In this document: in pieces, positions 17,428 through 24,822 of the stretch
Numbering within the stretch: position 1 is the first letter of the stretch
Layout of the letters: the number at the start of each line of letters is the position of its first letter
Assembly: GCF_007856155.1 (NCBI RefSeq)
Contig: NZ_CP042266.1
Span: 1,302,001-1,366,000 of the forward strand
DNA length: 64,000 bases
Reading direction: 5' to 3'
Origin: Streptomyces qinzhouensis
Lineage (GTDB): Bacteria > Actinomycetota > Actinomycetes > Streptomycetales > Streptomycetaceae
The notes under the pieces: generated by a model
Database searches by the model: none
What the model was told of the DNA's origin: nothing
What the model saw: the letters and a program-made list of their open reading frames with translations, nothing else
Translations under genes and position numbers: made by a program

Positions 17428-18407
17428 AGTCCCAGCTCCTTCAGCACCTGGTCGACGCTCTTGTTCTGCGCCTCGAGGAAGTCACCGAACTCGTCACCGG
17501 CGAGGTAGGCGTCGTTCCAGCCGTGCTTCCTCAGCGAGTCCTTCCACTGGGGCGAGGCGTGCAGCTTCGCGACCAGGCTGGTGAGCTTCTCCCGCTCCCG
17601 GTCCGAGAGGCCGGGGGGTGCGACGATGCCGCGCCAGTTGATGAACTCGGTGTCCAGCCCGGCCTCGCGGAGGGTGGGGGCTTCGAGGCCGGGCACCCGC
17701 TGGGCGCCGGTCACGGCCAGCAGCCGCAGCTCGCCGGATTTGATCTGGTCGAGGTACTCGCTGACGCCGGAGACGCCGAAGGCGACCTTGCTGCCCAGGA
17801 TGGAGGCGAGCAGTTCGCCGCCGCCGTCGAAGGGGATGTAGTTGACGGACTTGGGCTGGATGCCCGCCGCCTGGGCCATCAGCATGGGGGCGAGGTGGTC
17901 GGGCCCGCCGGGGGACGAACCGCCGCCGACCGTCAGCTTGCGGGGGTTCTCCTTCCAGGCCGCCAGCAACTGCTGGATCGTCTTGTAGGGGGAGTCCTTC
18001 GAGACGACGACGATGCCCTGTTCCTGGGTGAGCCGGGCGATCGGGGTGGTGTCGTCGAGGGTCTTCGGGGTCTTGTTCGCATGGACGGCGCCGACGACGC
18101 CGAGACCCATGGACATGACGAGCTTGCCGTTGCCGTGCTCGCTGACCAGCCGGGAGAGTCCGACCGTGCCGCCGGCACCGGGGAGGTTGAAGACCTCGAT
18201 GTCGTGGGTGAGGTTGGCGTCCTCGGCGTTCTTCGCCGCGGTACGCGCGGTGATGTCGTAGCCCCCGCCCGGAGTGTTGGGGACCATGAACCGCAGCCCG
18301 GGGATCTTCGTGCCGGTGTCGGAGGTGTCGCCCGTATCGAGCAGGGGCGGCCCCACGAGCACCAGCAACGCAGCCCCGAGCAGGGCGAGGGGAGTGCGCA
18401 ATTGCAC
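17424..18407 (-). CDS. tctC: TctC-like substrate-binding protein of a tripartite tricarboxylate transporter
   Basis: This 327-residue extracytoplasmic receptor has a hydrophobic N-terminus (LRTPLALLGAALLVLVG) without a lipobox cysteine, so it is secreted or membrane-tethered rather than a lipoprotein. TctC/Bug motifs include FMVPNTPGGGYD (ligand loop), NLPGAGGTVGLSRL and GGSSPGGPDHL. GTG 18407 has GAGAGG 8 nt upstream; the longer frame has no ribosome-binding site. It is the first gene of the operon and diverges from a response-regulator gene across 124 bp. Confidence 0.92.
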   Translation of the reverse strand: MQLRTPLALLGAALLVLVGPPLLDTGDTSDTGTKIPGLRFMVPNTPGGGYDITARTAAKNAEDANLTHDIEVFNLPGAGGTVGLSRLVSEHGNGKLVMSMGLGVVGAVHANKTPKTLDDTTPIARLTQEQGIVVVSKDSPYKTIQQLLAAWKENPRKLTVGGGSSPGGPDHLAPMLMAQAAGIQPKSVNYIPFDGGGELLASILGSKVAFGVSGVSEYLDQIKSGELRLLAVTGAQRVPGLEAPTLREAGLDTEFINWRGIVAPPGLSDREREKLTSLVAKLHASPQWKDSLRKHGWNDAYLAGDEFGDFLEAQNKSVDQVLKELGL

Positions 18408-18531
18408 GTGAGCCGCCTCTCGGTAGGAGTTGTGTGAGGTGGCCCACATGTTGCCGTCGCGTTAAGAAAGTGTCTCTCTTCCGGAATCAACGGACGTTGT
18501 GGTCATTGTGGTCCCGGCTTAGCGTGAGCTC

Positions 18532-19224
18532 GTGACGAATGTGCTGGTGGTGGACGATGACTTCATGGTCGCCAAGCTCCACAGCCGCTTTGTGTCGGCC
18601 ACCGACGGCTTCCGGGTCGTGGGGGTCGCCCACAACGGCGCGGAGGCGCTGCGTGCGGCCGAGAAGCTCAGGCCTGATCTCGTATTGCTTGATATCTATC
18701 TGCCCGATATGGACGGGCTGAGTGTGCTGCGTGAGCTGCGGGCCGCGGAGGAACGGGATCCCGGGCGGGCGACGGTCGACGCCCTGTTCATCACGGCTGC
18801 CCGGGACGCGGAGCTGGTCCGGGCCGCGCTGCGGGCGGGCGCCCTGCACTATCTGATCAAGCCCTTCACCCAGTCCGCGCTCCAGGAGCAGCTGCGGCAC
18901 GTGGCGTCGCTGCGCTCCCGCTTCGACCGGCTCGGCCAGGCCCGGCAGGAGGACGTCGACCAGATCTTCGGCACCCGGCCGCCGGGGGCCCGCGGTCTGC
19001 CGAAGGGGCTGGCGCCGCACACCGCCGAGCTGGTGGAGCGCGTCCTGCGGGAGCATCCGGGCGATCTGTCGGCGTCGGAGTGCGCCGAGGCGGGCTCGCT
19101 GTCACGGGTCAGCGCCCGCCGGTATCTGGAGTACTTCGTGGAGACGGGCCGGGTGGAGGTTACTCTGCGTTACGGAGGTACGGGACGGCCCGAGCGGCGG
19201 TACCGGATCGCCGGGCGCCGCTGA
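18532..19224 (+). CDS. CitB/DcuR-type response regulator
   Basis: This 230-residue protein has a receiver domain with acidic residues VVDDD near the N-terminus, phospho-acceptor Asp in LVLLDIYLPDMDG (about residue 54) and Lys in YLIKPF (about 106). A C-terminal HTH contains SASECAEAGSLSRVSARRYLEYFVETG, as in CitB/DpiA/DcuR regulators of dicarboxylate and citrate uptake. It diverges from tctCBA, so that operon is the obvious target. No sensor histidine kinase gene is adjacent, although such regulators usually have one. Confidence 0.92.
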   Translation: MTNVLVVDDDFMVAKLHSRFVSATDGFRVVGVAHNGAEALRAAEKLRPDLVLLDIYLPDMDGLSVLRELRAAEERDPGRATVDALFITAARDAELVRAALRAGALHYLIKPFTQSALQEQLRHVASLRSRFDRLGQARQEDVDQIFGTRPPGARGLPKGLAPHTAELVERVLREHPGDLSASECAEAGSLSRVSARRYLEYFVETGRVEVTLRYGGTGRPERRYRIAGRR

Positions 19225-19310
19225 ACGCCGCCGAACGCCTCCGGATACCGCCCGCCGCCGATGGATCCCGGCGGGCTCGCCGGACCTCCCGTACCTCCGT
19301 TTCAGCAGGT

Positions 19311-19333
19311 CGGAGCCGGTCCGCCCGGCTCCG
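19311..19333. terminator. Bidirectional hairpin between convergent genes
   Basis: CGGAGCCGG (19311-19319) pairs perfectly with CCGGCTCCG (19325-19333) around a 5-nt loop. It lies between the response-regulator stop and the stop of the convergent PPOX gene. As usual in Streptomyces there is no clear U-tract. Confidence 0.6.
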
Positions 19334-19336
19334 GAC

Positions 19337-19777
19337 TCAGCTGCCCAGGTCGGCCGTCAGCCAGCGCTGGGGACGCATCCGGAAGACCGACTGCTCGCCG
19401 AAGACCGCGACGGCGGACTCCACGTAGGCCGCCACCCTCTCCGGCGGGAGATAGCGCCGGGTGATCTCCTCCAGCTCCGCGAGGGTGGCGGGCTCGACGG
19501 AGACGATCGGACCCTCCACCGAGACATATCGGACGGTGGGCACCATCCGGTCCACCATCAGCGAGAAGCGGCCCGCCTTGGTGAGGAGCACACCCTTGCG
19601 GGATGTGGTGCCGGTCATCACCCACAGCTCGCCGCCGGGCTCGTACTGGTACCAGATGGGCAGGGTCAAGGGCGCCCGCCCCTCTTCTCCGGAGTCCACC
19701 GAAAGGGCCGCGATATGCGGTTCGGACAGGAACTCCTCGCGTTCTTCCCGGCTCAGGGCGTTGCTTTTGTCTGCCAT
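19337..19777 (-). CDS. Pyridoxamine 5'-phosphate oxidase-fold flavin-binding protein
   Basis: This 146-residue split-barrel protein has PLTLPIWYQYEPGGELWVMT and SRKGVLLTKAGRFSLMVDR, the usual strand pattern of the PPOX/FDOR superfamily, which binds FMN or F420. Such proteins are oxidoreductases or haem/flavin-binding proteins. Its length suits the single-domain group. ATG 19777 has GGAGGAAG. It is too short and lacks residues needed to call it a true PdxH. Confidence 0.85.
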   Translation of the reverse strand: MADKSNALSREEREEFLSEPHIAALSVDSGEEGRAPLTLPIWYQYEPGGELWVMTGTTSRKGVLLTKAGRFSLMVDRMVPTVRYVSVEGPIVSVEPATLAELEEITRRYLPPERVAAYVESAVAVFGEQSVFRMRPQRWLTADLGS

Positions 19778-19961
19778 GGACGCTCTTCCTCCGCTTCGGG
19801 TCGTTGCTTGCGCTGCCGATGCCGAGCGGGCCGGGCGGCGACCGGGGCCGCTTCCTCAGCCCGCGCTTAGCGCCTCCTTAAAACAAGGATAAGGATCGGC
19901 ATCTTCCCTTCACAGCAGGGGACTTCGGCGCTCCGACGGGTTAGCTTCTGAACGCCGGAGA

Positions 19962-19975
19962 TTGGTCCGGACCAA
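19962..19975. promoter_or_regulatory. Perfect 14-bp palindrome resembling a DasR (dre) operator
   Basis: TTGGTCCGGACCAA is a perfect palindrome 85 bp before the LPMO start. Its TGGTC..GACCA arms match the DasR-responsive-element consensus TGGTCTAGACCA; the two central bases differ (CG instead of TA). DasR controls chitin and N-acetylglucosamine genes, which fits an LPMO. Confidence 0.45.
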
Positions 19976-20060
19976 GTGCGCAAGAGGTGAACGACGGGCT
20001 GCGCACCCCTTCCGGACCGCTCCGGCTCCCCCCAATGTTTGTCCTGAGGAGAACGTCACG

Positions 20061-21047
20061 ATGACCGCTCGCCGCAAGGTCACCATGGCCGCCGCAGCAC
20101 TCGGCCTCGCGCCGCTGGCACTGGCCGGGCTGACGGCCACCCCCGCCGCCGCCCACGGCTCCATGACGGATCCGGTCAGCAGAATCGCCGCGTGTCACGC
20201 GGAAGGTCCGGAGAGCCCGGACTCGGCCGCCTGTAAGGCGCTGGTCGCCGCCGGTGGCACCCAGCCGCTGTACGACTGGAACGAGGTCAACCTGCCCGAC
20301 CCGGCGGGTGCCCACAAGAGCCGGATCCCCGACGGCAAGCTGTGCAGCGCCGGCCGGGACAAGTACAAGGGTCTGGACGCGCCGCGTACCGACTGGCCGT
20401 CCTCGCCGATGGCCGCCGGTTCGAAGACCTTCCAGTGGCGTGCCACTGCCCCCCACAAGGGCACGCTCGACCTGTACATCACCAAGGACGGGTACGACCC
20501 CACCAAGCCGCTGAAGTGGTCGGACCTGGAGGCTCAGCCCTTCTCGTCCGTCACCAACCCGCAGGTGGTCAACGGCTCGTTCGTCTTCCAGGGCACCGTC
20601 CCGCAGAAGTCGGGCCGCCACCTGATCTACTCCATCCTCCAGCGCTCGGACTCGCCGGAGGCCTTCTACACCTGCTCGGACGTGGTGTTCGGCGGTGGTA
20701 CGGGCGGTGCCCCGGCGGCCGCCGCCCCGTCGGAGAAGCAGATCCAGCAGGGCGCGGCGAAGTCGTCCGTCGACCACTCCGGTCACGGCGGCGACTCCGC
20801 GTCCGAGACCAAGGCCAATGCCGCCTACGCCGCCGGGCACTCGGACCACAAGGGTTCCGAGGGCGCGAAGACTCAGCTCAACGGTGCCGCCCCGGCGGCG
20901 GCCCAGGCCGAGTCCGAGAAGCTGGCGGCGACCGGTGGCGAGAACAGCACGCCGTACATCGCGGCGGGCGGCGGGCTGGTCCTCGCCCTCGGCGCCGGTG
21001 TGGTGTTCGCCTCGGCGCGGCGCAGGACGACGGCCGGCGGCCGCTGA
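20061..21047 (+). CDS. AA10 lytic polysaccharide monooxygenase with C-terminal sortase signal
   Basis: This 328-residue exported protein has a signal peptide ending PAAA, so the mature protein starts with His32 (HGSMTDP), the first ligand of the copper histidine brace. A second His is in KSGRHLIYSIL. The AA10 domain (about 32-232) cleaves chitin or cellulose-like glycans oxidatively. An Ala/Ser/His-rich linker follows, then LAATGG (288-293), a membrane segment and an RRR tail, which is a class E sortase (LAxTG) cell-wall signal. ATG 20061 has GAGGAGAA 8 nt upstream. A dre-like palindrome lies upstream. From memory, homologues in S. coelicolor have been linked to hyphal-wall glycan processing. 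Confidence 0.92.
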   Translation: MTARRKVTMAAAALGLAPLALAGLTATPAAAHGSMTDPVSRIAACHAEGPESPDSAACKALVAAGGTQPLYDWNEVNLPDPAGAHKSRIPDGKLCSAGRDKYKGLDAPRTDWPSSPMAAGSKTFQWRATAPHKGTLDLYITKDGYDPTKPLKWSDLEAQPFSSVTNPQVVNGSFVFQGTVPQKSGRHLIYSILQRSDSPEAFYTCSDVVFGGGTGGAPAAAAPSEKQIQQGAAKSSVDHSGHGGDSASETKANAAYAAGHSDHKGSEGAKTQLNGAAPAAAQAESEKLAATGGENSTPYIAAGGGLVLALGAGVVFASARRRTTAGGR

Positions 21048-21085
21048 CCGTCCCCTGCCCCCTGCCGTCCGAAGCGGCACCCCGG

Positions 21086-21118
21086 CTGCGCGTCCGTCAT
21101 CCGATGACGGACGCGCAG
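21086..21118. terminator. Strong bidirectional hairpin between LPMO and lipase genes
   Basis: A perfect 15-bp stem, 21086-21100 with 21104-21118, closes on a CCG loop. The left arm contains the lipase stop codon (TGA, 21097-21099). It should end transcription from both convergent genes. Confidence 0.75.
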
Positions 21119-21978
21119 TCCGTTTTCCGGGCGTTCGCCGGGTCGAGCGCGCCCGCGACCTCGTGGAAGACGATCCGGTCGACGGTGGCGATGGCGACAT
21201 GCTCGGAGAAGTCGAGCGGACAGAGGTCCTGGAGCAGAACGTTCCGGACGCCGGGGCCGTTCAGGAACTGGCTGCGGTACGGGGTCACCACCTGGTCGTA
21301 GCGGGTCGCGATGACCGTGTAGCGGACCCCGGGGACGGTGTCGCCGCCCTCGTTCAGCCTGGTGAGGAAGGGGGATCCGGCGATCTGATCGGTGAGGGCC
21401 GGTGCCGTGGCGCCGATCGCCTCCTCGGCACCGGGGAAGTAGCGCAGCAGCCGGGTGAGCCCGAGCAGATCGGTGCCGCGGTTGCTGGGCGCGATCCCGA
21501 TCAGGGCGTTGACCTCGGCGGCGCCGCCGAGGAACTTCAGATAGTGGCGGGGCATCATGCCGCCCTGCGAGTGGCCGACGAGGTCCGCCTTCGCGGCGCC
21601 CGTGACGGCGAGCACCCGGTCGACGAAGGTGTCCAGCTGTCCGGCGGAGCGGGCGACCGGGCCGAGGCCGTGGAAGAACGGCACCCCGGGCAGCTGCCCG
21701 TAGTCGAGTGAGTAGACGCAGTAGCCGCGGTTGACCAGGTACGGGGCGAGCCCGAGCCAGTTGTCGACCGCGTTCCCGAAGGTGCCGTGGACGAGCACCA
21801 CGGGCCGGGGGTGGGCGGCGGAGGGTTTGCAGGACCAGTTGTTCCAGCCCCGGTCGGGAGCGGCGGCGGCCCGGGGGGCGGATTCGGCGGCGGCGGTCGC
21901 GGTACCCGGCCCCAGCGCGATCAGGGCGGACAGCAGCAGGGCGGCCAGGGGCCGGATGCGGCGGTTCCGGAGCGGCAT
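21097..21978 (-). CDS. Secreted alpha/beta-hydrolase lipase (lipase class 2-like)
   Basis: This 293-residue enzyme starts with a signal peptide (MPLRNRRIRPLAALLLSALIAL, cleavage near the AAA region). VVLVHGTFGN near residue 57 provides the oxyanion region, GHSQGGMM the nucleophile Ser, and FSEHVAIAT the C-terminal His. This pattern matches Streptomyces extracellular triacylglycerol lipases. ATG 21978 has GAGGAG 8 nt upstream. It converges on the LPMO gene; the pair is an extracellular degradative set. Confidence 0.9.
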   Translation of the reverse strand: MPLRNRRIRPLAALLLSALIALGPGTATAAAESAPRAAAAPDRGWNNWSCKPSAAHPRPVVLVHGTFGNAVDNWLGLAPYLVNRGYCVYSLDYGQLPGVPFFHGLGPVARSAGQLDTFVDRVLAVTGAAKADLVGHSQGGMMPRHYLKFLGGAAEVNALIGIAPSNRGTDLLGLTRLLRYFPGAEEAIGATAPALTDQIAGSPFLTRLNEGGDTVPGVRYTVIATRYDQVVTPYRSQFLNGPGVRNVLLQDLCPLDFSEHVAIATVDRIVFHEVAGALDPANARKTDCASVIG

Positions 21979-22537
21979 CGAGCGGTCTCCTCGCGGCTCG
22001 GAGGGTGGGGGACGGCCGCCCGGGAGGGAGGACCGGACGGCCGGAGCACCGGGAACAACGGTCATGCGAAATGTGGTGCTCACGACAAGTTACGCATGGG
22101 TAATCCGATGAGGGGAAGTTACGCGTCGGTAAAAACTGAGCACATGTCAGAAGGTCCACCGCGCCCCCCGACGGCGACCGGGCGAGCCGGGCCCCGCACC
22201 GGGGCCGCACCGGGCGCGCCCGCGCCCGGGCCTTCGCCGAGACCCCTCGGGGCGCGCCCGCGACTCCCGGCCCCGCGCCCGATCGGCATCCTGGCCGGGC
22301 CCCCGGCCCGTACCGAAAGACCGCTCGGGGCGCGACCGTGACTCCGGTACGGGCTCCGCGCCCGGCCCGGGCGGGTATCCGGCAGGCCGCACGGCCCGGC
22401 GCGGCGCCCCGGCGGCGTTCTCCCCCTGCCCGGGCCCGGGCCCGGGCCCGGCGCCGCGCCCCGCCCGGGCTCGGGCCCGTCGCCCGTTCGGCCCCCTTCC
22501 GCCTGCGCGGAACCCGCCGTCCACCGACCGTGGGGCC
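21979..22537. other. Very GC-rich intergenic region with CCCGGG repeats
   Basis: The 559 bp between the divergent lipase and membrane-protein genes holds no gene I can support. A short AT-richer stretch near 22080-22145 probably carries promoters. The rest is dominated by Pro/Gly/Arg-type GC runs, including a self-complementary (CCCGGG)n block near 22430-22456. Confidence 0.45.
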
Positions 22538-23674
22538 ATGACGCGGACCACGGACGGCGACCGGCCCACCCCTCACCCCCCGGCCGGAACACCCCCGCGC
22601 CCCGGCTTCCTCGACGAGGTCAGGGACGCGGTCAGCCTCCGCGCGGCACTGTTGATCATCGGGGTGCTCGCGCTCCAGCTGGGCTTCATCACCTCCTACA
22701 TCGGCGCCTTCCACCATCCGAAGCCCACGGACATCCCGCTCGCGGTCACCGCGCCCACCGCCGCCGCCACCGAGCGGGCGGTACGGGAGCTGGCCGCACT
22801 GCCCGGTGACCCGCTCGACCCCGCCGCCGCACCCGACGAGGCGACCGCCCGGGCCCGGATCGCCGACCGTGACGTCGACGGCGCCCTGATCCTCTCCCCC
22901 ACGGGCCCCGACCGCCTGCTGGTGGCCAGTGCCTCCGGGGCCTCCCTGGCCGACGCCCTGACGGCCGTCGTCACCCGGGCCGAGAAGGCCCGGGGCCGTA
23001 CCGTCGACGTGGTGGACGTGGTCCCCGACGCCCCCGGCGACGCCCGCGGGCTCACCTCCTTCTATCTGGTCGTCGGCTGGTGCGTCGGCGGCTACCTCTG
23101 CGCGGCCGTCCTCGCCATCAGCGCGGGCGCCCGGCCCGCCAATCCGGCCCGCGGGCTGATCCGGCTCGCCGTGCTGCTGCTGTACGCGATCGTCACCGGA
23201 CTGCTCGGGGCGGTGATCGCCGGACCGGTACTCGACGCGCTGCCCGGGAGCGTGCCCGCGCTCTGGGGCCTCGGCACCCTGCTGGTGTTCGCCGTCGGGG
23301 CGCTCACCCTGGCCCTCCAGGGCCTGGCCGGGATCATCGGCATCGGTCTGGCGATCCTGCTGGTGGTCGTGCTGGGCAACCCCAGCGCGGGCGGCGCCTA
23401 TCCGTATCCCCTGCTGCCGCCGTTCTGGAAGGCCATCGGCCCCGCCCTGCCGCCCGGCGCGGGCACCTACGCGGCCCGGTCCATCGCCTACTTCCGCGGC
23501 AACGGCGCCCTCGGCCCGATGCTGGTGATCGCGGCCTGGGCGCTCGGCGGGGCCATCGTCACCATGGTCTGTGCGGTACTGCGGCGGCGCGCCACGGAAC
23601 GGGAGGCGTCCCCCGGAGCAGCCGCCCCGGCGGCCCCGGCGGCCCCCGGCGACGGAACCGCCCGGGGGGCGTAG
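22538..23674 (+). CDS. Multi-pass membrane protein, ABC-2/YhgE-Pip-like
   Basis: This 378-residue protein has one membrane helix near residue 45 (ALLIIGVLALQLGFITSYIGAF), then a roughly 130-residue extracytoplasmic domain containing IADRDVDGALIL. Five more helices follow. This helix-large loop-helices layout matches ABC-2-type or YhgE/Pip (DUF3533-like) proteins that help export lipids, peptides or polymers. No ATPase is adjacent. The C-terminus is Ala/Pro-rich. Topology is clear; cargo is unknown. Confidence 0.75.
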   Translation: MTRTTDGDRPTPHPPAGTPPRPGFLDEVRDAVSLRAALLIIGVLALQLGFITSYIGAFHHPKPTDIPLAVTAPTAAATERAVRELAALPGDPLDPAAAPDEATARARIADRDVDGALILSPTGPDRLLVASASGASLADALTAVVTRAEKARGRTVDVVDVVPDAPGDARGLTSFYLVVGWCVGGYLCAAVLAISAGARPANPARGLIRLAVLLLYAIVTGLLGAVIAGPVLDALPGSVPALWGLGTLLVFAVGALTLALQGLAGIIGIGLAILLVVVLGNPSAGGAYPYPLLPPFWKAIGPALPPGAGTYAARSIAYFRGNGALGPMLVIAAWALGGAIVTMVCAVLRRRATEREASPGAAAPAAPAAPGDGTARGA

Positions 23675-23841
23675 CACCGGCGCACGGCGGCGCATCCCCG
23701 CCGCGACCGCTCTCGAATCTGCCGCCAAGGGATGGAAAAACCTGCTGAGCCGCGGCACGTAATGGGTAATCATCAGGAGGGCGGGGAATCCAGACTGTTC
23801 GGCTGTCACGCCCTCCGGGGCGCGGGGCGAAGGGGGACGGA

Positions 23842-24711
23842 GTGCGACGTCGGGTGCGCACGAACGACGGGCGCCATCTGATCGCGGAACTATCGGGAGA
23901 TCCGGGGGGCAGATCGGTCTTCCTGCTCCACGGCACCCCCGGCAGCAGACTCGGTCCGGCCCCCCGGGGCATGGTGCTCTACCAGCGCGGAATGCAGCTC
24001 ATCGCCTATGACCGTCCCGGTTACGGCGAATCGGACCGGCTCGCGGGCCGCAGCGTCGCCGATGTCGCCCAGGACGTCCTGGCCATCGCCGACGATCTGG
24101 GTCTCGAACGGTTCTCGGTCGTCGGCCGCTCCGGCGGTGCGCCGCACGCCCTGGCCTGCGCCGCGCTGATGTCCGACCGGGTCGACCGGACGGCGGCCCT
24201 GGTGACCCTGGCGCCCCGGGACGCGGTCGGTCTCGACTGGTTCGACGGCATGGCCGCTTCCAATGTGGACGCCTACACCTCCGCGCTGGACGACCCCATC
24301 GCCTTCACCAAGCTGTTCACCCTGCGCTCCGACGAGATCCGCCGGGATCCGATCAGGCTCCTCAACGACCTCCGCAGCGAGCTGCCGGACTCGGACCGGG
24401 CGGTGGTCGCGGACGCGGGTGTCCGGTCGATGCTCCTGCGCAACTACCAGGAAGCCCTGCGGATGTCGGCCTGGGGCTGGATCGACGACGCCCTCGCCTT
24501 CTCCAGCCCCTGGGGCTTCGACCCGGCGGACATCGACTGCCCGGTGCTGCTCTGGCACGGCGAGCAGGACGTCTTCTCTCCGGTGGGGCACTCCCGCTGG
24601 CTGGCCGAGCGCATCCCGGGGGTGACCGCCGTCCTGGAACCGGCCGCCGCCCACTTCGACGCCCTCCACGCCCTGCCGGGCATCCTGACCTGGCTCACCG
24701 AGGAGCTCTAG
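23842..24711 (+). CDS. Alpha/beta-fold hydrolase
   Basis: This 289-residue cytoplasmic hydrolase has oxyanion motif VFLLHGTPGSR (residue about 27) and YDRPGYGESDR. The nucleophile elbow GRSGGAPHAL near residue 94 has Ser, the acid is probably in WHGEQDVFSP, and the His in AAAHFDALHALP. The start is GTG 23842. Such proteins include proline iminopeptidases, haloperoxidase-like enzymes and esterases; the GTPGSR motif suits an esterase/lactonase-like enzyme. It stands alone and ends at a strong hairpin shared with fxsT. Confidence 0.88.
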   Translation: MRRRVRTNDGRHLIAELSGDPGGRSVFLLHGTPGSRLGPAPRGMVLYQRGMQLIAYDRPGYGESDRLAGRSVADVAQDVLAIADDLGLERFSVVGRSGGAPHALACAALMSDRVDRTAALVTLAPRDAVGLDWFDGMAASNVDAYTSALDDPIAFTKLFTLRSDEIRRDPIRLLNDLRSELPDSDRAVVADAGVRSMLLRNYQEALRMSAWGWIDDALAFSSPWGFDPADIDCPVLLWHGEQDVFSPVGHSRWLAERIPGVTAVLEPAAAHFDALHALPGILTWLTEEL

Positions 24712-24773
24712 GGCAGCCCGATCCGGAAGAAAGACCCCGGGGCCGAGAAAGACCCCGGCCGCCGGGCGAGGAG

Positions 24774-24803
24774 CGGGCCGGGACGCCTTCGCGTCCCGGC
24801 CCG
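24774..24803. terminator. Strong bidirectional hairpin between hydrolase gene and fxsT
   Basis: A perfect 13-bp stem, CGGGCCGGGACGC (24774-24786) with its complement (24791-24803), closes on a CTTC loop. TTTCC follows on the plus strand. It is placed to end both the hydrolase transcript and the long FxSxx operon. Confidence 0.8.
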
Positions 24804-24822
24804 TTTCCGTCCGCCCCGCGGC

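Noticed and set aside
22119..22592. Gly/Pro/Arg-rich frames on both strands between lipase and membrane-protein genes
   Set aside because: They are built from CCCGGG repeats, lack ribosome-binding sites and have no protein-like composition.
20873..23809. 978-codon minus-strand frame across lipase, intergenic region and membrane protein gene
   Set aside because: It crosses two real genes in the wrong frame or strand and a hairpin; composition is Arg/Pro/Gly-rich.
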